64,000 bases of DNA, from NCBI RefSeq assembly GCF_003003075.1, contig NZ_PVTX01000009.1, positions 1 through 64,000 of the forward strand, in the 5' to 3' direction. Shown one piece after another: positions 47,700 to 55,996 of the stretch. The translations under genes and the position numbers were made by a program. This DNA is from Isoptericola halotolerans (GTDB taxonomy: Bacteria; Actinomycetota; Actinomycetes; Actinomycetales; Cellulomonadaceae). The notes below the pieces were generated by a model. It saw only the letters and a program-made list of their open reading frames with translations, was not told where the DNA came from and ran no database searches. The stretch's first letter is position 1; every line of letters starts with the position of its first letter.

Positions 47700-50437
47700 G
47701 CGCGGACCTCCAGGGTGGCGCCGGCCACGAGGACCGGACCGGTGAGCGAGGGGTCGACCGGACCGTCGGGTCCGGCGGCGATCTCCTCCGGGGTGGCCGG
47801 ACGCTTCTGCCCGCGCTCGGCGACGTACGCGAGCGTCGGGTCCGGCGTCGTCGGCGCGTTGACGAACGAGCCGAACCGGGCGAGCTTCTCGGGGTCCTCG
47901 AGGACGGCCTTCCACTCGTCCTCGTAGCCCTCGACGTGGGCGGCCATCGCGGCGTCCAGGTCGTCGGCGATCCCGAGGGAGTCGGCCAGGATGACCTCGC
48001 GGATGGCGTCGAGGCCGCCCTCGTACTCCTCCACCCAGGGCGCAGTGCGCTGCAGGCGGTCCGCGGTGCGGATGTAGAGCATGAGGAACCGGTCGATGGC
48101 GCGCAGCATCTCGTCGGACGTGAGGTCCTCGGCGAGGAGCTGGGCGTGCTTGGGCGTCTGGCCGCCGTTGCCACCGACGTAGACGTTCCAGCCCTTGTCG
48201 GTCGCGATCACGCCGACGTCCTTGCCACGGGCCTCGGCGCACTCGCGGGCGCAGCCCGAGACGCCCATCTTCAGCTTGTGCGGCGAGCGCAGGCCGCGGT
48301 ACCGCAGCTCCAGCTCGACGGCCATGCCGACCGAGTCCTGGACGCCGTAGCGGCACCACGTGGAACCCACGCAGGACTTCACCGTGCGCAGCGACTTGCC
48401 GTACGCGTGCCCGGACTCGAACCCGGCGTCGACGAGCCGCTTCCAGATCTCGGGGAGCTGCTCGACCCGGGCGCCGAACATGTCGATGCGCTGCCCCCCG
48501 GTGATCTTCGTGTAGAGCCCGAAGTCCTTGGCGACCTGCCCGACGACGATGAGCCCCTCGGGCGTGACCTCGCCGCCGGGCATGCGCGGCACCACGGAGT
48601 AGGTGCCGTCCTTCTGCATGTTGGCGAGCATGTGGTCGTTGGTGTCCTGCAGCGCGGCCTGCTCGCCGGACAGGATGTGGCCGTTGCCGAGGCTGGCGAG
48701 GATCGAGCCGACGACGGGCTTGCAGATGTCGCAGCCGCGATGGAGGAGTGGGCTTGCGAGCCCCGCAGAATCGCGGCCGGCAGCAGAGCCGCGGCCCGGG
48801 CTCGCGGACGGCTCGGCGCGGACGCCGAACCGCTCGATGATCTCGCTGAAGGAGTGCAGGTCCGCGACGCGCACGGCGTCGAAGAGCTGCGCCCGGGACA
48901 GCGCGAAGTGCTCGCACAGCGCGGTGGAGACCTCGATGCCGGCCTTGGCCATCTCGGTCTCGGTGATCTTCTTGACCAGCGGCAGGCAGGCGCCGCACGT
49001 GGTGCCGGCCCTGGTGCAGCTCTTGACGTCCCCGACGGAGGTGCAGTCGTGGTCCGTCACGGCGCCACGGATGGTGCCGGCCGAGACGTTGTTGCAGGAG
49101 CAGACGTTCGCCTCGTCGGGCAGTTCGAGGTCCGGCGCTCCCCCGCCCTCGGGCAGGAGGAACGCCGCCGGGTCGCCCGGGAGCTCGGCGCCGAGCATGG
49201 GGCGCAGCGAGGCGTAGGGCGCGGCGTCGCCGACGAACACGCCGCCGAGCAGCGTCCGCGCGTCGTCGGACATGACGAGCTTCTTGTACACGCCCGCGGT
49301 GGGGTCGGCCCACACGATCTCGATGCAGTCCTCGGTGCGGCCGTGCGCGTCGCCGAAGGACGCGACGTCGACGCCGGAGAGCTTGAGCTTGGTCGCGGTG
49401 TCCGCGCCGGGGAACTCGGCGTCGCCACCCAGGAGCCGGTCGACGACGACCTCCGCCATGGTGTTGCCGGGCGCCACCAGGCCGAGGCAGCGGCCCTCGA
49501 TGCAGGCGACCTCACCGATCGCCCAGACGTGCGGGTCCTCCGTGCGGCAGGTGAGGTCGACGACGGCGCCGCCTCGCTCGCCGATCGGCAGCCCGGCGGA
49601 GCGGGCGAGCTCGTCGCGCGGCCGCACCCCGGTGGCCATGACGACGACGTCGACGTCGAGGCGGCCGCCGTCGGCGAAGTCCATGCGCCCGACGTGCCCG
49701 GTGCGACGGTGCGGCTTCATCTCCTTCGTGGCGGTCTCGGCGCGCACCGCGATGCCCTTGTCGTTGATGAGCCGCTTGAGCGCCTGCCCGCCCCCGAGGT
49801 CGACCTGGACGCCCATGAGGTGGGTGCCGAACTCGATGACGGTCGCCTGGGCACCGAGCGCCTTGAGCGCGCCGGCGGCCTCGAGACCGAGGAGGCCGCC
49901 GCCGATCACGGCGCCCCGGACCGGCTTCTCGACGACGCCGCCGCGGGTCGTGACCTTGTTGGCCTCCCGCTTGGCCTCGACCCAGCCGCGCAGCTCGGCC
50001 ACGTCGTCGATGGTGCGGTAGACGAACACGCCCGGCAGCTCGTTGCCCGGGATGGGGGGACGCGCCGCGTTCGAGCCGGTGGCCAGCACCAGCTCGTCGT
50101 ACGCGTGGACGGTGCCGAGGCGGTCGGTGACGGTCCTGGCCTCGCGGTCGATGGCGACGACCTTGCAGTCGCGGTGCAGGTCCACCAGCGGGTCGTCCCA
50201 GAGCGCCGGGTCGCCGAGCGTGAGCTCCTCGGCGTCGCGGACCTCGAAGTAGCGGGTCAGGCCGACACGGTCGTACGGCTTGCGCGGCTCCTCGGCGAAG
50301 AGGCTGACGCGCCACTCGCCGGCGGTGTCGCGGGCGCGCAGGGCCTCGACGAAGCGCTGCGCGACCATGCCGCCGCCGACGACGACCACGTGACGACGGC
50401 CGTCCGGCTGGGCTGAGGTGAGGGGCTCGCTGGTCAT
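47696..50437 (-). CDS. nirB: NAD(P)H-nitrite reductase large subunit NirB
   Basis: 913 residues. FAD domain (VVVGGGMVAQRFVEAL, VWAIGEVACIEGR), BFD-type [2Fe-2S] (CSCNNVSAGTIRGAV...CGACLP), and siroheme/[4Fe-4S] site (CVGSTWC and SGCAREC). Assimilatory six-electron reduction of nitrite to ammonium. It is longer than typical because of about 25 extra residues (about 542-566) just before GCDICKP, encoded by a palindromic DNA segment. The ATG has no Shine-Dalgarno; a -10 ends 6 nt upstream. Confidence 0.95.
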   Translation of the reverse strand: MTSEPLTSAQPDGRRHVVVVGGGMVAQRFVEALRARDTAGEWRVSLFAEEPRKPYDRVGLTRYFEVRDAEELTLGDPALWDDPLVDLHRDCKVVAIDREARTVTDRLGTVHAYDELVLATGSNAARPPIPGNELPGVFVYRTIDDVAELRGWVEAKREANKVTTRGGVVEKPVRGAVIGGGLLGLEAAGALKALGAQATVIEFGTHLMGVQVDLGGGQALKRLINDKGIAVRAETATKEMKPHRRTGHVGRMDFADGGRLDVDVVVMATGVRPRDELARSAGLPIGERGGAVVDLTCRTEDPHVWAIGEVACIEGRCLGLVAPGNTMAEVVVDRLLGGDAEFPGADTATKLKLSGVDVASFGDAHGRTEDCIEIVWADPTAGVYKKLVMSDDARTLLGGVFVGDAAPYASLRPMLGAELPGDPAAFLLPEGGGAPDLELPDEANVCSCNNVSAGTIRGAVTDHDCTSVGDVKSCTRAGTTCGACLPLVKKITETEMAKAGIEVSTALCEHFALSRAQLFDAVRVADLHSFSEIIERFGVRAEPSASPGRGSAAGRDSAGLASPLLHRGCDICKPVVGSILASLGNGHILSGEQAALQDTNDHMLANMQKDGTYSVVPRMPGGEVTPEGLIVVGQVAKDFGLYTKITGGQRIDMFGARVEQLPEIWKRLVDAGFESGHAYGKSLRTVKSCVGSTWCRYGVQDSVGMAVELELRYRGLRSPHKLKMGVSGCARECAEARGKDVGVIATDKGWNVYVGGNGGQTPKHAQLLAEDLTSDEMLRAIDRFLMLYIRTADRLQRTAPWVEEYEGGLDAIREVILADSLGIADDLDAAMAAHVEGYEDEWKAVLEDPEKLARFGSFVNAPTTPDPTLAYVAERGQKRPATPEEIAAGPDGPVDPSLTGPVLVAGATLEVRA
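48756..48805. repeat. Nested palindrome inside nirB
   Basis: Outer arms GCGAGCCC (48756-48763) and GGGCTCGC (48798-48805) enclose inner arms CGCGGC (48772-48777) and GCCGCG (48788-48793). The segment falls exactly on the extra Ser/Gly/Ala/Arg-rich peptide not expected in NirB. The reading frame is kept. Confidence 0.7.
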
Positions 50438-50443
50438 GCCCCG

Positions 50444-50486
50444 AACCTAGGCAGCCACCGTGACCGCACCGTCAGGACGTGGTTAC
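50444..50486 (-). promoter_or_regulatory. nirB promoter with GlnR-like sites
   Basis: Minus-strand TAGGTT -10 (50444-50449) lies 6 nt before the nirB ATG; no convincing -35. Just upstream (50460-50486) the minus strand reads GTAAC, then AC dinucleotides each 9 nt apart (AC-n9-AC-n9-AC), the spacing of GlnR boxes that activate nitrogen assimilation genes in actinobacteria. Motif-level evidence only. Confidence 0.5.
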
Positions 50487-50574
50487 CCCGCGGGAACATC
50501 TTGCTCACGCGCCCCGCGGTGCCCGTGAGAGGAGCCGGACACAGTGCCGCGGGCGTCCCGCTCCACACCCCTCG

Positions 50575-50590
50575 ACTTAAACGCTTAAGT
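50575..50590. promoter_or_regulatory. Candidate LacI-family operator before the GH5 gene
   Basis: ACTTAA-ACGC-TTAAGT, perfect 6-bp arms around a 4-bp centre, about 67 bp ahead of the GH5 start in an otherwise GC-rich stretch. LacI-type glycoside regulators use AT-rich half-sites around a central CG like this. Confidence 0.55.
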
Positions 50591-50656
50591 GCCTTTCCTC
50601 GCGCGCCGCCGTCGGGCACGGTGACCGTGCCAGGGACCCGACCGGAAGGACCCACC

Positions 50657-52024
50657 ATGACCCGCCTCCGCACCCGCACCGTCGCGGGCGTCGCGGCCGC
50701 GACGCTCGCCGCCGCCGGCCTGAGCGCGCTCGCCGCCCACGGCGCCGTCGCCGACGACGACGCATCCGGCATCCACGTCGCCGACGGCCGCATCGTCGAG
50801 GCCGACGGCACCGACCTGGTGCTGCGCGGCGTCAACCACCCGCACGCCTGGTACACCGGGACGACGACGCAGGCGCTGGCCGACATCAAGGCGGTCGACG
50901 CCAACGCCGTGCGCGTCGTCCTCGCCAGCGGCGACCGCTGGACCCGGACCAGCGCCGCCGAGGTCGCGGCCATCGTCGACGGGTGCGAGGCGAACCGGCT
51001 GATCTGCCAGCTCGAGGTGCACGACACCACGGGCTACGGCGAGCAGGCCGGAGCCGCCACGCTCGACCAGGCCGCGGACTACTGGGAGTACCTCTACCCG
51101 ACCCTCGCCGGCACCGAGGACCACGTGCTGGTCAACATCGGCAACGAGCCGTACGGCAACGACGCCGCCACCAACGCCGGCTGGGCGGACGACACCTCCG
51201 CCGCCGTCCAGCGGCTGCGCGACGTCGGCTACGACCACGCGCTCGTCGTGGACGCCCCGAGCTGGGGCCAGGACTGGGCCCACATCATGCGTGACCAGGC
51301 GCCCGCCGTCGCGGCCGCGGACCCCGACGGCAACACGATCTTCTCCGTGCACATGTACGGCGTGTACAGCCAGGGCTCCACGGTCACCCAGTACCTCGAG
51401 CACTTCGTCGACGCCGGGCTGCCCCTGATGATCGGTGAGTTCGGCTACACGCACTCCGACGGCTCGGTCGCCTACGACACGATCCTCGCCGAGACCGAAC
51501 GGCTGGGCATCGGCTGGCTCGCCTGGTCCTGGAGCGGCAACGGCGGCGGCGTCGAGTACCTCGACCTGGTGGAGAACTTCGACGTCGGTTCCCCGTCGTC
51601 GTGGGGCGAACGCATCTTCACCGGGCCCGACGGGCTCTCGGAGACCTCGGTCGAGGCCTCCGTGTTCGGCGGCGCACCCGACCCCGACTCGACGCCGGAC
51701 CCCACCCCGGACCCCGACCCGACGGGCCCCCCGGCGGGCGCCGCCTGCACGGCCGAGCTCACCGTGGCCAACGCGTGGCAGGGCGGCTACCAGGCCCAGG
51801 TCACCGTCACCGCCGGGGACACCGCCGTCGACGGCTGGATCACCACCCTGCCCACGGGCGTCGCGGTCGCCCAGCTCTGGGGCGGCACGCTGGGCGACGA
51901 CGGCGCGACCGTCACCCCCGCCGCCTGGAACGGCAGCCTGGCCGCCGGGGCGTCGACGTCGTACGGGTTCATCGGCTCCGGTGCTGCGCCGTCGGACGCC
52001 GACGTCACCTGCGCCGCCGGCTGA
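50657..52024 (+). CDS. Secreted GH5 glycosidase (mannanase/cellulase-like) with CBM2-like module
   Basis: 455 residues from ATG with GGAAGGA upstream. Signal peptide (1-32), catalytic GH5 domain (about 38-335) with acid/base Glu in NIGNEPYG (about 164) and nucleophile Glu in MIGEFGYTHSD (about 261), a Pro/Asp/Thr linker (PDPDSTPDPTPDPDPTGPP), and a C-terminal carbohydrate-binding module of CBM2 type (about 362-455) with Cys near both ends. VHMYGVY and the short GH5 domain resemble subfamily 8 beta-mannanases. It is extracellular, hydrolysing plant polysaccharide. A palindromic operator upstream suggests sugar induction. Confidence 0.92.
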   Translation: MTRLRTRTVAGVAAATLAAAGLSALAAHGAVADDDASGIHVADGRIVEADGTDLVLRGVNHPHAWYTGTTTQALADIKAVDANAVRVVLASGDRWTRTSAAEVAAIVDGCEANRLICQLEVHDTTGYGEQAGAATLDQAADYWEYLYPTLAGTEDHVLVNIGNEPYGNDAATNAGWADDTSAAVQRLRDVGYDHALVVDAPSWGQDWAHIMRDQAPAVAAADPDGNTIFSVHMYGVYSQGSTVTQYLEHFVDAGLPLMIGEFGYTHSDGSVAYDTILAETERLGIGWLAWSWSGNGGGVEYLDLVENFDVGSPSSWGERIFTGPDGLSETSVEASVFGGAPDPDSTPDPTPDPDPTGPPAGAACTAELTVANAWQGGYQAQVTVTAGDTAVDGWITTLPTGVAVAQLWGGTLGDDGATVTPAAWNGSLAAGASTSYGFIGSGAAPSDADVTCAAG

Positions 52025-52037
52025 CGGCAGCCGACGG

Positions 52038-52080
52038 AGCGCTGGTTCACCCTTCACCGGCTGACGCGTGAACCAGCGCT
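52038..52080. terminator. Palindrome between GH5 and nasB genes
   Basis: AGCGCTGGTTCAC (52038-52050) and GTGAACCAGCGCT (52068-52080) are perfectly complementary over 13 bp with a 17-nt loop. It lies at the junction of convergent genes and partly covers the nasB stop codon, so it probably serves as a bidirectional terminator. No T-tract. Confidence 0.6.
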
Positions 52081-53750
52081 GCGCCGGGCTCGACCGGCGC
52101 CCCGCCGTCGCGCGTCGCGGCCAGCCAGTCGGCCAGACCGCAGACGGCCTCGCGGCAGCTGCCGCACCCGGTCGTGGCGCGCGTCGCCGCGGCGATGTCG
52201 TCGGCCGACCGGGCGCCGTCGTCCCAGCAGGCCGTGATGTCGTGCTTGGTGACGCCGTTGCACCGGCAGACCGTGGCGTCGTCGGGCATGTGCTCCGGCG
52301 ACGACGCCGGCTCCGCGCTCGGCATCACCGGCGTCAGGAGCAGGAACGCCGGGTCCACCGGCACCGGGGTGCGGCGGGTGTAGGCCGCCGTCAGGTCCGC
52401 CGCGACCCGCGGGTCGCCGACGCACGTGGCACCCACCAGGATCCCGTCCGCGACGACCGCCTCGACGTAGCGGCCCGCCGCGGCGTCGTGGAGCGCGACC
52501 GCGCGGTGCCCGGGTGCCGGCTCGCGCGGGCCGCTCACGCCCATCGACACGATGCTCAGCGCACCCGCCTTGACCTTGACGACGTCCGTGCCGCGGGTGT
52601 CCACGCCCTGGTCCGTCGCCGCCCGGGAGGCGAGCAGCGTGCCGAGGCGCACGGCCATCGACGGACGCTCGCCCTCGTGCGGGAACCGCAGGTGCTCGCG
52701 AGGCGCCGCCGCGCGCTGGGCCTCCTGGGCACGGACCGCCACCAGCGAGGCGAGATGGTCCGCCAGCCGCCGCGCCTGGTCCCAACCCTCGGCGACCAGC
52801 CCACGCGACCCCTGCGGAGGCTGCGCGCAGTCGCCGATCGCGAAGACCCGCGGGTCGTCCGGGCAGGCCAGGTCGTGCCCGACGACGATCCCCCGGTCCG
52901 TGGACAGGCCCGCCTCGCGCGCGATCCCGGTCTCCGGGACCGTGCCGGCGGTGAGCACGACGAGGCCGGCGGCGACCACGTCACCCGCGTCACCGCCGTC
53001 GTGCCCGGTACCGCCGTGGCCGGTCCCGCCGTCACCACCGCGGCCGGGGCCGAGGCGCACGCCCACCGCGCGACCGCCAGCCACGAGCACCTCGCTGGGC
53101 CGCGCGCCGAGGCGCAGCGTCACCCCGGCGTCCCGCAGGCCGGCCGCCAGGACGGCGCCCGCGGCGGTGTCGAGCTGCCGGGACATCGGCGCCGGCGAGG
53201 GGTCGACCAGGGTGACCTGCAACCCGCGCCCCGCCAGCCCGTAGGCCGCCTCGACACCGAGGACCCCGCCGCCGACCACGACCGCGCGGGGCGTGTTGAC
53301 GCTCGCGGCCACGATCTCGCGGGCGTCGTCGAGGGTGCGCAGCGCGTGCACCCCGGCGGGCAGGTTTACCGTGCCGTCGTCGGCGACGAGGCCCGGCAGG
53401 GGCAGGACGCGGGCGCGAGAGCCGGTCGCGAGCACCAGGCGGTCGTAGGCGTGCACCGCCCCGGCCGCGTCGGTGACCGTCCGGGCCCGGCGGTCGACCG
53501 ACACCGCGGCCACGCCGCGCAAGGTGGTGACGTGGTCGCCGCCCGGGTCCGGCATGGTGATCGCCGCGACGTCGGTGCGGCCGGCGACGACGTCGCTCAG
53601 CAGCACCCGGTTGTACGGCTCGTACGGCTCGGCGCCCAGCACGGTGATGTCGAACGACTCGGCGCTGCGGCGGACCAGCTCGTCCACCAGGCGGGAGCCG
53701 ACCATGCCGTGACCGACGACGACGACCTTCAGCGGCACGTGGAGAGTCAT
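52047..53750 (-). CDS. nasB: Nitrate reductase electron-transfer subunit, FAD/[2Fe-2S] (NasB-like)
   Basis: 567 residues. FAD/NAD(P)H oxidoreductase (VVVGHGMVGSRLVDEL, VVGGGVLGVEAAYGLAG, VFAIGDCAQPP), ending in a BFD-type [2Fe-2S] domain (VCRCNGVTKHDITACW...TGCGSCREAV, about 490-550). It lacks siroheme-binding motifs, so it is not a nitrite reductase. By analogy with Bacillus NasB it would pass electrons from NADH to the catalytic subunit encoded by the overlapping upstream gene. A Gly/His/Asp-rich linker (about 230-250) is probably flexible. Confidence 0.87.
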   Translation of the reverse strand: MTLHVPLKVVVVGHGMVGSRLVDELVRRSAESFDITVLGAEPYEPYNRVLLSDVVAGRTDVAAITMPDPGGDHVTTLRGVAAVSVDRRARTVTDAAGAVHAYDRLVLATGSRARVLPLPGLVADDGTVNLPAGVHALRTLDDAREIVAASVNTPRAVVVGGGVLGVEAAYGLAGRGLQVTLVDPSPAPMSRQLDTAAGAVLAAGLRDAGVTLRLGARPSEVLVAGGRAVGVRLGPGRGGDGGTGHGGTGHDGGDAGDVVAAGLVVLTAGTVPETGIAREAGLSTDRGIVVGHDLACPDDPRVFAIGDCAQPPQGSRGLVAEGWDQARRLADHLASLVAVRAQEAQRAAAPREHLRFPHEGERPSMAVRLGTLLASRAATDQGVDTRGTDVVKVKAGALSIVSMGVSGPREPAPGHRAVALHDAAAGRYVEAVVADGILVGATCVGDPRVAADLTAAYTRRTPVPVDPAFLLLTPVMPSAEPASSPEHMPDDATVCRCNGVTKHDITACWDDGARSADDIAAATRATTGCGSCREAVCGLADWLAATRDGGAPVEPGAALVHASAGEG

Positions 53751-55996
53751 GCGGGTACCTCCTGAGCGTCGTGCGCGTCGTGCGCGTCGTGCGCGTCGTG
53801 CGCGCCGACGTCGTCCGCCATCTGTGGGACGGGAGCGACGCTGACCGCGCACACCTTGAACTCGGGCATCGAGGAGATCGGGTCGACGGCGTCGCTCGTG
53901 ATGCGGTTGACGCTGCCGGCCCCGCTCCAGTGGAAGGGCATGAAGACGGTGTCGGGGCGGACCGTGTCCGTCCAGCGCGCGACGGCCTCGACGGCACCGC
54001 GGGCCGAGGTGACGCGCACCCGAGCGCCGTCGGCCACGCCCGTGCGCAGCCCGAGCTGCGGGTGCAGCTCCACGTACGGCTCGGGCACGATCCGGTCCAG
54101 CTCGGGCACCCGGCGGGTCTGCGCCCCGGACTGGTAGTGCTGCAGGACCCGACCGGTCACCAGGTACGTCGGGGCGTCGTCGCGCACGTCGTCGGTGGGC
54201 CCGGCGTGGTCCACCGGGACCATGCGCGCGCGCCCGTCCGGCGTCGCGAACTCCTCCAGGAACATCCGTGGCGTCCCGGGATGGGCGGGCTCCCCCGGCG
54301 GCTCTGCCGGGCAGGGCCAGAACAGGCCGGGGGCGCCGGCCTCCTCCGCGACGTCCAGGCGGGCGTGGGACAGCCCCGAGTAGTCCGCGACGCCGCCGGC
54401 CGACGCCCGGGCCAGCTCGTCGAACACCACGGCCGGGTCCGTGGGGAAGGCGACGTCCGACCCCAGCCGGCGGGCGAGCTCCGCGAGGAGCCACAGCTCG
54501 GAGCGTGCCTCCCCCGGTGGGTCCACCGCCTGCCGGCGCCGGATGACGCGCCCCTCGAGCGACGTCATCGTGCCCTCCTCCTCCGCCCACTGCGTCACGG
54601 GGAGCACGACGTCCGCCATCCGCGCCGTCTCGGACGGCACGACGTCACAGACCACGAGCAGCTCGAGCGCGGCGAGGCGCTCGCGGACCCGGTCGGCGTT
54701 CGGTGCCGAGACGAGCACGTTCGAGCCGTGCACGAACAGCGCGTGCGGGCCGCCAGGCGTCCCGAGCGAGCCCAGCAGCGCGACGGCGGGCAGGCCCGGG
54801 CCGGGGATCGTGGCGGGGTCCACGCCCCACACGCCGGCGACGTGCGCGCGGGCGGCCGGGTCGTCGATCTTGCGGTACCCGGGCAGCTGGTCGTTCTTCT
54901 GGCCGTGCTCCCGGCCGCCCTGGCCGTTGCCCTGGCCCGTCAGGCAGCCGTACCCGGACCCCTCGCGGCCCACGAGGCCGAGCGCGAGGGACAGGTTGAT
55001 CGCCGCCGTGACGGTCGCGGTGCCCTGCGCCGACTGCTCGACGCCCCGGCCGGTGAGCACGTAGGCGCCCCGGCCGCCTCGCGCGGGCGCAGCGGCCGCG
55101 AGCCGGCGCGCCGTGGCCCGCAGCTCCTCGGCGGGGATGCCGCACACGGTCTCCGCGCGCTCCGGCCACCACGCCGCGACCGACCGGACGACGTCGTCCC
55201 ACCCGGTGGTGCGCGCCGCCAGGTAGTCGCGGTCGGCGAGCCCTTCCGCGACGACGACGTGCAGCAGGGCCAGGAGGACCACCATGTCCGTGCCCGGGAC
55301 CGGCTGCAGGTGCACGCCCTGGCCGTCGTCGGCGAGCCGCGCCGTCGCCGAGCGCCGCGGGTCCACGACCATCAGCCCGCCGCGACCCCGGGCACCGGCG
55401 AGGTGCTGGACGAACGGCGGCATCGTCTCGGCGGGGTTGGACCCGAGCAGGAGCACGACGTCCGCGCCGCCCAGGTCGGTGAGCGGGAACGGGAGGCCGC
55501 GGTCGGCCCCGAACGCCCGGTTGCCGGCCGCGGCCGCGGACGACATGCAGAACCGGCCGTTGTAGTCGATGTTCGGGGTCCGCAGCACCGTCCGCGCGAA
55601 CTTGCCCAGCGCGTAGGCCTTCTCGTTGGTCAGCCCGCCGCCACCGAAGATCGCCACGCCGTGGCGGCCGTGCTCGGCCTGGACGGCGCGCACCCGTGAC
55701 ACGACCAGGTCGAGCGCCGCGTCCCACGTCACCGCGGTCAGCCCGCCGTCCGCGCCCCGGACCAGCGGCGTGGTGAGGCGGTCCGGCACACCCAGCACCG
55801 TCGCGCTCGTCCAGCCCTTCTGGCACAGCCCGCCCGCGTTCGTGGGGAAGTCGCGCGGGGCGACGGTCACGGGCAGGGGCGCACGCCCGTCGGGACCCGG
55901 GGTCCCGGCGGGCGTGAGCTCCATGCCGCACTGCAGGGCGCAGTAGGGGCAGTGCGTCTTCTGCGGCGCCGCGGGCGCGGCCACGGTGGTGCTCAT
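53747..55996 (-). CDS. nasC: Assimilatory nitrate reductase catalytic subunit (NasC/NasA type)
   Basis: 749 residues. N-terminal [4Fe-4S] ligands CPYCALQCG...GGLCQKGW, molybdopterin oxidoreductase domains (LLLGSNPAETMPPFVQHLAGAR, DVVLPVTQWAEEEGTMTSLEGRVIRR) and C-terminal MPT-binding domain (YLVTGRVLQHYQSGAQTRR). It reduces nitrate to nitrite in the cytoplasm with Mo-bis-MGD made by the surrounding moco genes. The last 20 residues contain four DAH repeats. Coupled by ATGA overlaps to the transporter and to nasB. Confidence 0.94.
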   Translation of the reverse strand: MSTTVAAPAAPQKTHCPYCALQCGMELTPAGTPGPDGRAPLPVTVAPRDFPTNAGGLCQKGWTSATVLGVPDRLTTPLVRGADGGLTAVTWDAALDLVVSRVRAVQAEHGRHGVAIFGGGGLTNEKAYALGKFARTVLRTPNIDYNGRFCMSSAAAAGNRAFGADRGLPFPLTDLGGADVVLLLGSNPAETMPPFVQHLAGARGRGGLMVVDPRRSATARLADDGQGVHLQPVPGTDMVVLLALLHVVVAEGLADRDYLAARTTGWDDVVRSVAAWWPERAETVCGIPAEELRATARRLAAAAPARGGRGAYVLTGRGVEQSAQGTATVTAAINLSLALGLVGREGSGYGCLTGQGNGQGGREHGQKNDQLPGYRKIDDPAARAHVAGVWGVDPATIPGPGLPAVALLGSLGTPGGPHALFVHGSNVLVSAPNADRVRERLAALELLVVCDVVPSETARMADVVLPVTQWAEEEGTMTSLEGRVIRRRQAVDPPGEARSELWLLAELARRLGSDVAFPTDPAVVFDELARASAGGVADYSGLSHARLDVAEEAGAPGLFWPCPAEPPGEPAHPGTPRMFLEEFATPDGRARMVPVDHAGPTDDVRDDAPTYLVTGRVLQHYQSGAQTRRVPELDRIVPEPYVELHPQLGLRTGVADGARVRVTSARGAVEAVARWTDTVRPDTVFMPFHWSGAGSVNRITSDAVDPISSMPEFKVCAVSVAPVPQMADDVGAHDAHDAHDAHDAQEVPA
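53766..53802. repeat. 9-bp tandem repeat at the nasC 3' end
   Basis: GCGTCGTGC repeated four times, encoding (Asp-Ala-His) units at the C terminus. The period is a multiple of three, so changes in copy number keep the frame. Confidence 0.85.
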
